NCBI GenBank assembly: GCA_002812745.2
Contig: NCSJ02000140.1
Span: 42,847 to 106,846 of the forward strand
Direction of reading: 5' to 3'
DNA from: Scytalidium lignicola
Lineage: Eukaryota > Ascomycota > Leotiomycetes
DNA length: 64,000 nt
Below, in pieces: positions 24,605-38,534 of the stretch (position 1 is the first letter of the stretch; each line of letters begins with the position of its first letter). The position numbers and the translations under genes are program-made. The notes under the pieces were generated by a model. It was not told the origin of the DNA. It did not search any database and saw only the letters and a list, made by a program, of their open reading frames with translations.

Positions 24605-25413
24605 TCCCAACACTGCACATTGCAAATTACCGATACCGGCTATCGCATAGACGACTACATCTGGTAACCAAAGCCTGAAATGCCCTATAATATTAGCGAT
24701 CTTTGTACCCTATGTGCCCTGTGACTCTCTATAATTATACAATAACCTCAGCACCCTCTCTAACTACACCCCTTCAGAACACTATAATCAATATACTTAC
24801 AAGTAATTACCCTTAACGAACCCTACTAACCGTTAAGCTCAACCACAGTAATTCGTACAGTATGCTTAACAATTGCACGTTAATTATCAACAGTTAACGG
24901 TTAGTTAGAGGATAACTAAAGGTCAGTGAGGGATTATTTGATCAACGATTCAATGATGAGGATAAAGGCCGATGTCGGCAATATCATGTACATTTAGGTA
25001 AAGTGCATATGCATTTCAGTATGGCCTAGATTTTGTGGGATGCTGGAGGAGATTAGGCTCTGGCCTATTACTCGAGTATTAATGGATTAATCAGGTAAAT
25101 CAACCTTGGAAAAAGGTGATGATTCGACCGTCAAGTCGGCCGCTGAAAACCGCAAGAAAGCGTATCAGTCGGCCGGTTATTGTCCATTGGGTCAAGAAGT
25201 TGGCAAATAGGTCAATCAACCGGAATATATCTCGATCCACCGGGTAGCCTTCCTAATCTGGCATTCTATCCTAACTCTCTGAGTCAACAGAGTTATAAAG
25301 TTATAAATATGACAGCCCGTCTCAAATCATTCTCAGTAGTGTTTTCCTTATTCTTCATATATATTGTGTATGGACTTGATTGATCTCTGGTAACCCAGTT
25401 ATATTTCATCATA
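24605..25413. other. Intergenic, upstream of the aminotransferase
   Basis: Base composition returns to normal at 24605. I see no gene; the frame at 25180-25383 has no recognisable features. The last 200 bp are presumably the promoter of the gene at 25414. Confidence 0.5.
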
Positions 25414-26905
<1,492 letters not shown>

Positions 26906-27780
26906 ATAGGTATCGGTATTGCATATGCGGAGTTTAGACTCTTTTTGATTGTCCGAAGCTATCCAAGATATTTTACGTTTTTGCACTTTGTGCAGAGACG
27001 AGTAGGTTTCTAGATGGACTTGTCAATAGACAGCATGCGCTCAATATTATAGTTGGGATGAGTTAGACATTAAAAGTTAGCGAGTTTCTATTGGAGCAAC
27101 AGTCATGCTTCAAATCAGTCAAGGGATCGTAATATAATTCTCCATCCACCGGAACGCACTTGTGAGGGTGCTATATGATAGGCTACTATATGCTTTGTAG
27201 GAGGGTAGCCGTAGCCAATCAGCATAGCATACGACTATCTATCTTTCTATCTTGAGCCTTTAAATAATATCATTACAGTAGTTACATTAAGTATGATTTA
27301 TTTATTAAAGGTTACAGTATCTGAAAATTTTATTCAAATTATTCCTATGATTGTTAAAGAGCCTCTTACGGATCGATTCCTCTAAAACATCGCTTTTGGC
27401 TAAGCATGAAATTAAAGATTTGGTCGGTCGAAATCAGGTTTATACTGAGTTGACTTCACCCAAGTGTTGCCGCTTACCTAATAACCCGAGGGGTTTTTTG
27501 GCCGGTCTGCATGAGAATCGTACGATTTTCACCTGACCAGCCACGCGTACTCAATACAGATGTAGTTCGGCCCCGAATCGGTCAGATCAGGTGAAATTCC
27601 CGATCGAGGGCGTGCTTGGCTTCATGTTATGGGTAGGAATTACCTTCGTAAGCGTTGTGACTGTACAGTACAATGGAGGTGATGACTGGATCTCTAGTAT
27701 CGACATTTAGATACCATTTCAGATAGATTACGATCTATATCGATCACATAACTATGATAGTAGTAGATTAGTTAGATTAA
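26906..27780. other. Intergenic between convergent genes
   Basis: No gene or structured RNA recognised. The DNA is of normal composition with a modest AT-rich stretch at 27240-27350. Confidence 0.5.
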
Positions 27781-28804
27781 TTATTTCAGCGGGATGTTCT
27801 GGTCATCTACACATTCTTCAACCTGTATCTCTGTATCAACGGTACCTGGATATTTGACAAACCTTAAATATGGTTTTATAATTCTCAACTCGCCGAACTG
27901 TTTCTTGGCCTCTTCGTTGCTCATTCTTGGATGAACAATAACATCTTCGCCAGGCTGCCAATCCACCGGGGTTTCCACTTTGTATTTATCGTATGCTTGA
28001 AGAGAATCAATTACACGAAGAAGCTCTGGAGTTGACCGACCCGTAGAGGCAGGGTATAACTGAATTGCGCGGATGATTTTGGAGGGATCGATGATAAAGA
28101 CGGAGCGGATCGTGAAGGCCATACCATGGGAGTCGACATTAGTCAGGTCTTGGTGATCGAGCCTAGAGTAGGAGAGTTGACATCAGTATCGACGGAAGAA
28201 GAGCGAGATGGCGTGTATTTGGAGATAAACAAAACAAGATTTCATGCCAACGTACATGTCATATAAGTAGGCAATCTTCCTATCGCTATCTCCAATGAGA
28301 GGGTATCTCACTCTGCCACCGAAGATATCATTAATGTCCATGATCCAACTGCCATGACAATCAATTGTATTCGCGCTCAACCCAATGAGCTTCACATTTC
28401 GTTTCGTGAATTCCGGCTGTAGTTGGGCGAGGGCAGCGAGTTCGGTCGTGCAGACGGGCGTGTAGTCTTCGGGGTGCGCGAAGAAGAGTGTCCAGGACGA
28501 GCCCATCCACTCATGGAAGTCGATGACGCCCAGTGTCGTCTCGGCGGTGAAGTTGGGGGCGAGAGAACCAAGCCGGAGTCTGGGATTTTAAGACAATTGG
28601 TTAGTCAAGCCCTGTTTCAGAAGCTCTGCAATTGCAATTGCATCGCATGAGGAATTCTCGTGCGACACAACGAACAGGCGGATTTTAGAGGAAGTCGCAG
28701 TGAAGTCGCAATGCTTCTGGGCATAAAGAGGTGTGCTCTTTGCAGCTGGGCAGGATTTTTACTCACGCAGGCGCCCTTGATTCTCGGGATGTGTCAATGG
28801 CCAT
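27781..28804 (-). CDS. 1-Cys peroxiredoxin (Prx6 type)
   Basis: Three exons on the minus strand: 28804-28767, 28579-28256 and 28162-27781, joined by two GT-AG introns (184 and 93 nt) with frames that match exactly, giving 247 residues. The start is MAIDTSRESRAPALRLGS. The peroxidatic Cys is C56 in HPEDYTPVCTTE. Downstream are the conserved IGDSDRKIAYLYDM, LDHQDLTNVDSHGMAFTIR with the catalytic Arg region, and the Prx6 C-terminal domain (DWQPGEDVIVHP). It reduces H2O2 and lipid hydroperoxides with a single catalytic Cys, in cytosol or mitochondria. No clear mitochondrial presequence is visible. All key residues are present, so it should be functional. It is divergent from the histidine kinase at 29578. 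Confidence 0.9.
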
Positions 28805-29577
28805 GATATGGACCGATGGACCGTTAGTAGGGAACACAGCGATGTTTGTCTCTCTCAACAGCCTCGTCTTATCGCAACGGCCGCAAGTGCGGGGCAGGGA
28901 GATGATGCACTGTCAATACGAGTGCAGGATTTCAGTCAGTGCAGGAAGTGGCGCTGCTGTCAGCTTTGATCGCTCGGCCTTGAGGCGAAAGGGAGCAGCA
29001 AGAATCCAGTCGCCCCGACATCATCTGCAGATGCGATAGTCGACATCTGACTTGAAATCACGAGACGCAAGAGGAAGAGAGAACGAGAGAGATCGAGAAA
29101 AAGAGAGAGAGAGAGAGAGAGAGGAGGGAGAGAGCAGTCGAAAGTCCGAGGGAAAGGAAAGAAAAGATGTGAGCTGTGAGTTTGTGCGCTGACAATGCGA
29201 CGCATGAGAGAGAGCAAAGCAAAAAGGCCGCGCTGCTTACTGGAGGCGTCGTGCCTGAACTTAACTTGATTCCGGCCCCTGCCAAAAACCAAAAAAAGGC
29301 TCTTCTAGAAGCAGATGACAGCGACAAGCTTTCTTGGCGGGTGCATGATTTTCTGCTTGTTTGATGGTGATCGGTCGTTTCCGGGCTAGAGACGATGGAC
29401 GTCATGCCCCAAAAACCAACCTCGCAGCAAACAAACTCCAGATTCTCCCCCCGCGTCACAACCAGGAACCACGACTAAGGTCGACGATCTCACTTGGGTG
29501 CATCCAGACGATCACTCTAAGCACCGGGCTGCGACCGGCGATGTCCTGAGTCGACTCTTGCTGCCTTTTTTTCTGCC
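28805..29577. promoter_or_regulatory. Shared divergent promoter region of peroxiredoxin and hybrid histidine kinase
   Basis: About 770 bp separate the two start codons. It contains a GA microsatellite and several short overlapping open frames on both strands that lack domain features. Joint regulation of an antioxidant enzyme and a stress kinase is an inference from the head-to-head layout. No operator can be named from sequence alone. Confidence 0.4.
29102..29123. repeat. GA dinucleotide repeat
   Basis: About 11 uninterrupted GA units in a longer purine-rich tract (29060-29165). Such GAGA tracts are common in fungal promoters. Confidence 0.85.
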
Positions 29578-32500
29578 GTGATGGATGGCCTGGTGGGTGA
29601 GGAGCTCCTCGACCCCCCCTCGAGGTTGCTCGAGAGGCTGAGATCCATCCCGGGATACACATGGGATGAGGAGATGCCTATGTTGCACTCGGCCTATGGA
29701 GACTGGTATGTACTATACACAGAGTCTGATCAGACTCACGCTCCTTACAGCTTGATATCGGATACACGAGTGCTGATGCAGTGTTTGTTGCGGCTAGGAA
29801 GGTTTGCGGCACGAAGAACAAAACACCAAATTCTCCGCCGACGGGAATAAGGGCCAGCTCAAGCAGTGTGCACGATGTCAAGTCTCGTCGCGATGAAATA
29901 ATCAACGTGGTTGCACGCGTCTCGTCGCATACCTTGCGCGAGGAGAGGGCATTCCACCTGTGCCAATCTCTGACGAATCTCGATCCTGATGGATACCATA
30001 TCGTCCGGCCGCTGGAGATGGTTTGGCTGCCGGCCCAACAAGGAGATAAGGCACCACTCGTCGCAAGCATCTTTGAGGATCTGGGGCCCAACTATCTCGT
30101 CAAGGTCGTCGATTTCGGTCCTGCATGGTATACATATCGCGTGCGTGGCGAATCCGGCATCCGGGATGAGCCGTACGTGCCAGACGAATCTATTTCGCTA
30201 CAGACGTTCTTGGATTTTGCGATCGGGGCGACTGAGTCTCTGGAAATTCTGCATCACGGAGAACAGGTTATCCATGGAGAAATCAGGGGTGATACTTTCC
30301 ATATGGCGGCCGACACAGGCGCGGTCAAGCTGATGCATTTCGGGAGCGGGTTACGTACGTTCGAGTACGGCCTGACAAACGGATGGTCCTCGTTTTCCAA
30401 GGAAGTTGGGTCCAAGACGAAGCTGAGCTACATGAGCCCCGAGCAAACGGGCCGCATGTCGGTGGAGCCAGATACCAGGACGGATATTTTCTCGCTGGGC
30501 GTGCTATTCTGGACCATGCTGATGCGGAAGCCGGCATTTGAAGGAGAGACACCCATGGATATTGTGCATGCTGTTCTCGGACGTCGATTGCCCCTCGTCA
30601 GCAGACTCGATGTTCCCAATGTTATTGGAAGGATCATCCAGAAGGCAACCGCAAAGCCCATTGGGGAACGATACCACTCTGTTAGTGGTCTCAAATACGA
30701 TCTGATGGAAGTGAGAAGACTCCTTGGTGCTGGAGATTCGGTCGCTTTGAAGAATCTAGCTATTGGTACGAGAGATGTTTCGTCGACTTTCATCCTCCCA
30801 ACGGTGATGATTGGGCGGATTGGGGAGTATGATGAGATTATCAAGGTTATCGATCGTGCTTATGGGCGCCATTTGGCAATACGACATGGCAACTACAACA
30901 AACTATCCAGATCCAGTATATCAGAAGGAAGGCTTGCCGTTTCTAATGCTGCTATGGTGAATGCAGACATATCCAGCGACGGGGACGCTTCTAGCAATTC
31001 CGACGGGAGGACCGGTGCGATTTCCGAATCTGCTTCGGATACTAGAGATGTGGAACGACCTCGCCAGGTCACTCCCAGTGGGGAGTCGGCTGACGGACAT
31101 GACCCGAATCATTCCAGTCCCAGTTTCAACCCACGAGAGAAACCTAGTCCAGCCGTCGAGTACGCTGGTATCATTGACCGTGTCAGTAGCTCAACAAACT
31201 TCAGCACGCAACGGAACAGCCAAAGATTTCGCCAGAAGAAGGAGCAAACCGAGCTTGTTCTTATTGAAGGCATCGCAGGCATAGGGAAATCATGTCTTGT
31301 GCAATCTATCCAACTTGAAGCGCATCGGAGGGGTTACTTCGCTAGTGCCAAATTCGATCACGCCCACAGAGTTCCGTTTGGACCAGTGTTACAATTAATG
31401 TCTAGTTTATTCAAGCAGGTTTTCTCTGAGAGCAATAAGGACCCATTCCATGGCGTGTTAAGGCAGTATGTGAAACCTGTCTGGGGGATGTTGCATCGTG
31501 TTCTAGGATTGCCAGAATTCCTACTGGATCCACCCAATTCGAATGGAAATCCCGAAAATCACCCACAACCTCACAATAAGAGCGGGAAAGCGGGATTTCT
31601 CAATGGTGAAATGTCGCCCGTGAGCTCAAGTGGTAGTATCCACAATGGTTCTGTCTCTACTTCTCAGGATTTCCTCTCTCCAGCAGGTTCGTCCACGATG
31701 AACATATTTATCGATGTCTTGAGGCTATTCACGCAGCATAAATTCATCTGCTTGTCACTAGACGATCTGCAGTTTGCGGATGACGAAAGTATAGATTTGA
31801 TCTCTGAAATACTGTCGAGTAGATTGGAGATGGTTCTGATTGTTACGCGCCGGCCAGAGGATCCACTGCCGGAGAAGGTTCGCATTGCTCTTGAACCAAC
31901 TGAAGGTATAGGTTCGTGACTTGGGTGATTTTGGTGTTGAACTCGAGCTGACCCAACGTATAGATAATCCTAAATCTCGTCTACCTCGCATGACTCTGAT
32001 AACCCTTAAATCTCTGTCTCAAGACGATATTATTGAATACGTCGCCACAACGTTATGCCGCACTAAATTCGAGATTATTCCACTTGCCGCAGTCATCCAG
32101 TCCAAAACAGCAGGCAATCCATTTTATATGCGAGAGATGCTTGATACCTGTTATAGGAAACGACATATCTCATATGATTATCGAGAAGGTTGGCGCTTCG
32201 ATCTCCGTCGGATTCTCGAGCAGTTTGAGTCAAGTAGTACCACTGTCCTCAATAACGAATTCGTCATTTCCCGGCTAAAGGAGTTGCCTGGTACTGCACG
32301 ATCTGTCCTGGCCTGGGCATCGTTGTTGGGTGTGACGTTCTCTTTTGATTTGGTGCAGAAAATCCTGAGTGGAGAGTTTGCCTCCGACCAAACTGGCGAA
32401 CTTCTATTAAGTTGTACGCAGGAGGATGCAGTAAATGGGCTGCAGGCAGCCATTCAGAACTACATTATTATCCCCACACAGGACGATGATCTATTTAACT

Positions 32501-35500
32501 TCGCCCATGATCGATACCTACAAGCCGCTGGTACACTGCAGTCTGATCGCTCATTAATGCATTTCATTATCGCACAAACATTGCTCAAATATTACCCTGC
32601 CGACAACAATTATCAAGATACCGCAGCTTATCATATTAGTCAATCAACGAATATCATCCGGGAACGAGTCGTTCACCGTCACTCCTTCCGCAAGGTGCTT
32701 CTCGATTGCGCCCAGAGGGCGGCAGAAAGCGGTGCTCGATCAACGGCCATGAAGTACTTCATTAGCTGCTTTGCTCTTCTGCAAGACAGTCCATGGCAAA
32801 ATGACCCACCCGTTCCTGATGTATACTACGAAGAAACTCTGGAACTCTACACCCGCGCCGCAGAATGCGATCTGTATATGCGACAGTATGATGAAGCTAA
32901 ACGTTTGCTCGCCGCTATCTCCTCCAATGCCAAAACTGCAATTGATAAAGCCCCCTCGTGGATCCTGCAATCGAGAGTTTATGCCCAGGAGGGAAACTCT
33001 ACAGAGGCGTTCCACGCACTGAAGCAATGCCTGGCAGTGTTGGATATCCAAGTCGACGATAACCCCACATTTGAGATGTGTGACAAGGAATTCGATCGAT
33101 TATCTCGGCAGATTGAGACTATGGATACTGATCAACTCGTTGATAAGCCGATTAGAGATTCAAATCTCACTGCCATAGGTGCTGTTTTAGTTGAGACAAC
33201 AAGTGCTGCCTTCTGGTCGGAAACCTCGACGNTTTTATCAGATGAGCTTAGTTATGGTTGATGTTCACCTCTCCAGCAACGAGACGTTCCCTCAAGCAGG
33301 GATGGGATTCTTAAATCTTGCTATCATTGCCATCACGCGGTTTAATATGATTCAGCTGGCAAGCAAAATGGGAAACATTGCTCTCGCTCTGATAAATCGC
33401 TGGAAGGATCCGTATACAATGGGCAGGAGTACGATTTATTCTTTATTTGTGGGACATATCCAGGTCCCACTCACAGCTTCGCTGAGTCAAGCTGAACGGG
33501 CCATGACATATGCAATCCAGGCAGGAGACCGTATCTCTACCATCCTGAATTTCGGCATTATTGGGATATTGAGATTCTTCGCTTCCGCGCAACGACTCCC
33601 TGACCTCGAATCCTTCTGCACATACTGCTGTGAGGATGTGCCTAACTGGCACCTTGATAGTCTGGGAGGGACGATTCTCATCACTGTAAGACAAGTGTGT
33701 CGCGCTTTACAAGGAAAAACAAATACAAGTAAAGCATTGGAAGTAATGAGTGACGTCCGTCATGATTCACTAGCTTATAAGGCTTGGATTAGATCGACCA
33801 TGAAAAATAGCGACCGACCCATCCTGCTGTACGAAAGCATTGAGATCGCACCTCTGTTTTTGTATGGACACTACTCTATGGCAATTGAGCTTGGAAATTC
33901 CTGTCTTAAGAGATTTGACTCTATCTGGTCTGCGCTCAACAGAAAGTTTCTGATGCTTTTCCAAGGATTGTCTGTTGCAGGACAGCTCTGGGAGAAAATG
34001 CAGAATTATGCCGATAAGATTGGAGACATGACTCCCCAAGCACGACAAGCGTTTGAAGAGGAACTGCACGTGGAGGTAACTGGAGGTATAGGGCTAATGA
34101 AGTATTTTCAGAAACGAATGATCAAATGGATGGTGGTCACGAATGTGAATTATTGCGCGTGGGCGAAGTTCCTTGGTGCGCAGATTGCGGAGTTGGAGGG
34201 CGATCATGGAGGAGCACTAGCACTCTATGAGGAAGCGCTGGATCATGCTTCAGCGAATGGGTGCATATTTGAAGAGGCGCTGGGGAATGCTCTACTCTGC
34301 GACTCCTTACGCCGTGTCAGATCCGAACGTTTGGCAAAGGCGGCATTAACTGAATCGATTAGGCTTTATCGGCGCATAGGTGCTGAGGGTGTCGCCAAGC
34401 ATTTGGAAGAGACACACCATAGTTTGCTGCATGGATCATCGAGTAAAGGTATCAAGACTGAGGATGCTGCTGTTCAGACCGAGTCGAGCATGCCAATATA
34501 TTCTCCCCTAGCACCTGAGGACGCAGAACAATTTGATATCTCCCTTCAGATACAGACAGATGGTGATAGGATCGGTATTTGGCAAGATACCACAAAACAG
34601 GATGCTGCTGCACTATCTCTTCACATGCTCGATTTAACATCCATCCTCGAGAGTTCTCAGGTCATATCGAGCGTGTTACAAGTTGATCAGTTGTTGAAAA
34701 CAATGTGCGAGATTATATTGCAGAATTGCAGAGGATTGGTTTCTCTTGTTGCAATTGTTCTCGAAGAAGACGGTGCATGGAGTGTTGCTGCCAGTGGCGA
34801 TCCTGAAGATGGCGCGAGGGCTCATGTCCCAAGTTTGCCTCTCAGTGAGGTCAGTTTAGCGGCTGAGAGTGTTATCACGTATTCGACACGCTTCAAAGAA
34901 ACTGTGTTTCTATCGGACTTTAACGGTGACCAGAGATTCGGGAATGTTTATGAAGGCTTACAGGCAGCCAGCAAATCTGTCATTGCTATTCCCATTTCTC
35001 ATGGCGATAAACCACTCCTGGGTGTCTTATATTTGGAAGGTCAACCGAACAGTTTCACGGAAAGGAATTTGACTGTACTGCGACTTTTGGTGAATCAGAT
35101 CGGTATCAGCTATTCGAATGCCCTGACACTGAAAGAAGTTGAGAAGATCTCTGCAATCAACAAATCAATGGTGGAATTACAGAAGAGCGCCCTTTCGAAG
35201 GCGCTTGTGGCTGAGAATAAAGCTAACGAAGCTAAAGCGGAAGCCCTTCGTAATGTCAAACTGGCAGAGGAAGCAGCGCAAGCAAAATCCATTTTCCTTG
35301 CCAATGTATCCCATGAGCTTAGAACACCCCTCAATGGAGTTATGGGTAATACGGAGTTACTGCTGGACAGTGGTGGTTTGACGAAGGATCAAACAGAGAT
35401 GGTAGACTCCATTCGGGTTTCAGCGGATATTCTACTCGCCGTCATCAATGATATCCTGGATATTTCGAAGATTGAGGCCAATAAATTGCAACTGTATACT

Positions 35501-36649
35501 GTTGCTTTTAATGCGGATGAGATGGTTCGAGAAGTTATCCGATCTGTATCACACAGCAAGAAGAAGCGTCTCAGTACCGTTGATATTGTACAGGACATTA
35601 ACCTACCACGCTCACTTATAATCGGTGACCCGGTTCGCCTTCACCAGGTTCTAGGCAACCTCATTAGCAACAGTTTGAAATTCACTGAACAAGGCATCGT
35701 CCTCATCGGAGGAAAAACAGACTCGGAAACTGAAAAGTTCGTGAAGCTCACATTTTGGGTTACAGACACGGGCATTGGGATACCACAGGAAAAGGTCCAC
35801 AAATTATTCAAACCTTTTAGTCAAGCAGATGCCAGTACAGCAAGAAAATATGGAGGCAGTGGGTTGGGTCTGAGTATTTGCAAATCACTGGTAGAATCAA
35901 CCATGGGTGGTACGATTAAGCTTGAGAGTGTTGAGGGGCAAGGTACGACAGTATCATTCAGCCTTACGTTTCCAGTTGCCAATGCTGGGGTTATTGCGGG
36001 AGATACTCAGAGTGATCAGCGAGAGGTGGTAATTCGACAGCTTCCTTCCCCAACCACGGATGATCCAGAATCATATTCAGAACTGGCAAATAAAGCACCG
36101 GAACACATCCAGTCTTTGAAGACCCTGCACCGGATTCCACGTTCGGCACTCCGAGTTGTCATTGCAGAGGACAATCCCACCAATGCAAGTATCGCTCGGC
36201 GATTCTTGGAAAAGCTACACTTCACACCACCTTACATACAGGTCTACGAAAATGGCCTTGCTGCTGTCGAAGGACTTCGTCGAAAAGCCCGAGAGGGAGT
36301 ACCTTTCCATGTCGTCCTTATGGATGTGCAGATGCCGATTTTAGATGGTTATGAGGCCACGAAATTGATTAGGAAGGATGCAATGAGTGACGTCAGGAGC
36401 GTATTAATTATTGCCATGACAGCAAGTGCCATCCAAGGTGACCGTGAGAAATGCCTCGCAGCTGGAATGGACGATTATCTTGCGAAACCTGTTAGGTGGA
36501 ATGTGCTCAAAGGTATGATTGACGGATGGCTGGGCGCTGAATCAATAGAGATGAACGATAGCAAGAACTTGAATAAGAAGAAAAAGAAACTTTTGACTGA
36601 GGTGGAGGAGATCAATAAACCAGAAAAGGAGGAACCTAATGAGAAATGA
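29578..36649 (+). CDS. Group X-type hybrid histidine kinase with N-terminal pseudokinase
   Basis: Exons 29578-29709, 29751-31905 and 31964-36649 give 2323 residues once the spurious N at 33232 is ignored. It resembles fission yeast Mak2/Mak3 and filamentous-fungal group X kinases. Domains: a Ser/Thr kinase-like domain (about 30-330); a STAND-type ATPase with Walker A EGIAGIGKSCL near 550; a TPR-like middle part; GAF (about 1650-1810); HisKA with HELRTP and phosphoacceptor H1879; HATPase with NLISNSLKF, DTGIGIP and GGSGLGLSI; and a receiver with EDNPTN, phosphoacceptor D2216 (LMDVQMP) and the K of AKPV. All phosphorelay residues are present. The kinase-like domain has HGEIRGD for HRD and HFG for DFG, so it is probably catalytically dead. 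Likely role: oxidative or osmotic signalling to a phosphotransfer protein. A lysine-rich tail ends the protein. Confidence 0.92.
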
Positions 36650-37900
36650 TGGTAGGAATAAGTCGCCTGTGGTGGTTTGGTTGGGTACAGTGGAGGAAAT
36701 TATGAAATGATTTTATGTCTTGTTATACCCTTGTACACGTCTGGGGAAGCTGGTGCTATGGCGTTTATATGGTTTGAGCGGCTATTAGAGATATTAAGGG
36801 GAATGATATTCTTATGATAGTAACAACCTTATAACATTCTTGTAAAGTCGCTAACATAACCTGTCTACTAGTCATTCTCAATTTCTTCTATCAATTGAGA
36901 AGTTATGGTAATTAAAAGATTTAAGAATTAGTAAATATTAATCACGCTGATTACACAAAACATTTTATATAGTTAGAATTGTAGAACTTCTAATATTTGT
37001 TGGAATTACAAGTGGGTGGAACTCAAGTTAACATCATTTTCTTAAATTACTCTTAAGTTGTTACAATCGATTTCCATTCAGTTATTATTAACAAATTCTC
37101 TATAAGTTGAGTGTTCAGGATAGAAATACACGTCATTTCTAATTCTCTTCAGCCTTTCATTGTATGGGCATTGGAAAGAATAAGAAGGATTCTCTAGTAA
37201 GAGAGTATGAAATGGATCAGAGAGAAGTTGAATATCAGTGTGTGAAGATAAATTGTTATTGTTATTACCTGTTAATTTTTGTAAGATAAACTTAATTTCA
37301 AGATTAACGAAAGAAGTTTAAATGATATGGATAACTTTGACAAGGATAATTATTAAGAGGATAATATGTAAAATTTGTAAGTAGAGTAAGTAGAGTATGG
37401 AATGTGTATTATTGGATTGATTTATACTTGTTTGTTGTCTAAGGGGAAATTTAAGACTTGAAGCTAATAGGAAAGATTTTAACAAGTTAGTTAAGAGTAA
37501 TATTAGTTCTTAGGGTTTAAATTAAGTCTTAAGGGATTTGTGGTTTATGTTGGCTAAAAACGCAAGTCATCATACAAGGATATTGTTAATTATGAAATGT
37601 AGTTGTATTAGTAGAATTAGATGTAAGAGGTTAATATTTATACTTGATTAGAAGTGTTATAAGGACTTAGATTAAAGTTTTAAGGTATGTAAAAAGCTAT
37701 AATCAATGTTATTATGATGGGTTAGAGTCCTGTGATAATAATTACAAGAACCAGAACGAGGAAAACCATGGTTATTACAAGCAGTGTTGTTGGTAGGACT
37801 ATTATTGTTGTTGTACTGTTAACTGTATTACAAATGGCGTTATACGCGTCGTCGAACTGATACATTTTATCCCATTGGCGGTAACAAGTAGATATATCAC
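36650..37900. other. AT-rich intergenic region downstream of the kinase
   Basis: From about 36790 to 37800 the DNA is AT-rich and looks like an old mutated repeat with undefined ends. The only lengthy open stretch is on the minus strand at 37081-37314. Normal composition returns near 37830. Confidence 0.5.
37081..37314 (-). pseudogene. Unidentified degraded open frame
   Basis: The minus strand is open for 78 codons without a start, ending at TGA 37080-37078. It includes an Asn run, then DPFHTLLLENPSYSF and RNDVYFYPEHSTYREF. Beyond the TGA the frame goes on with further stops (at about 37038 and 37012). The flanking DNA is AT-rich and the stops fit C-to-T change, so this looks like a RIP-damaged gene or transposon ORF. 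I do not recognise the family. Confidence 0.3.
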
Positions 37901-38200
37901 ATACAGAAGCTACTCACTCTGTCATGAGGTATTTTCGCGACTGGTGGCAAGCTGTACCACCTACAAGAACCCATGTACACGGATTCTCCGTTTCCAGGAG
38001 CGTCCTGCATGAGGAGTATCCAACAGTTGGAAACAGCTGATTACAGTTACAGTAATAGCACCGCACCAAGCACCGCAACAACCTTTCAATTGCATTTGAA
38101 GCAACCACTAATCAAAGATAGATGGAGCTTTGGTTCGTCAAGAGTCCCGCAGCCAGTCTGGTCTATTGCTACTGCTTTCCCTTTGACCTGCAAGGATTGC

Positions 38201-38336
38201 TGACTCCTGTGCAAAACCGGAATTGTGCAGCTTATGAAATATAAAGCTAATCAGAGTCGTTTAGCTCTCGACAACCAAAATTGAAGTAGCTTCTATATTT
38301 GATAAGTTGCACAATTACAGTTTTGCATAGGACTCA
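38201..38336. repeat. Small inverted-repeat element (MITE-like)
   Basis: The arms are about 48 bp, CTCCTGTGCAAAACCGGAAT on the left against TCCTATGCAAAACTGTAATT in the reverse complement of the right end. They continue through TGTGCA and CTTAT, with an unpaired centre of about 40 bp. There is no coding capacity. No convincing target duplication was identified. Confidence 0.7.
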
Positions 38337-38534
38337 GTGATTCTCATTGGTCGAAGGGATAGATAGCTGTTAATTTGCCAACATCCGAACCCAAGCGATG
38401 TTTTTGCAATGGATTTATCGGCAACGCCTTTGTAACACAAACATGGATGCTCAGCCGTACATATATATACACTATACGTACACACAATAAATATTAAGCA
38501 GGACTAAGAAGCTTGTATGTGCAACAAATCGAGC

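Noticed and set aside
25180..25383. Short frame upstream of the aminotransferase
   Set aside because: No similarity or signal and not joined by a plausible intron.
27351..27536. Plus-strand 61-codon frame
   Set aside because: No features, and it lies in intergenic DNA between convergent genes.
28423..29039. Plus-strand open frames over the peroxiredoxin and its promoter
   Set aside because: They lie antisense to peroxiredoxin exons or in the promoter and lack domains.
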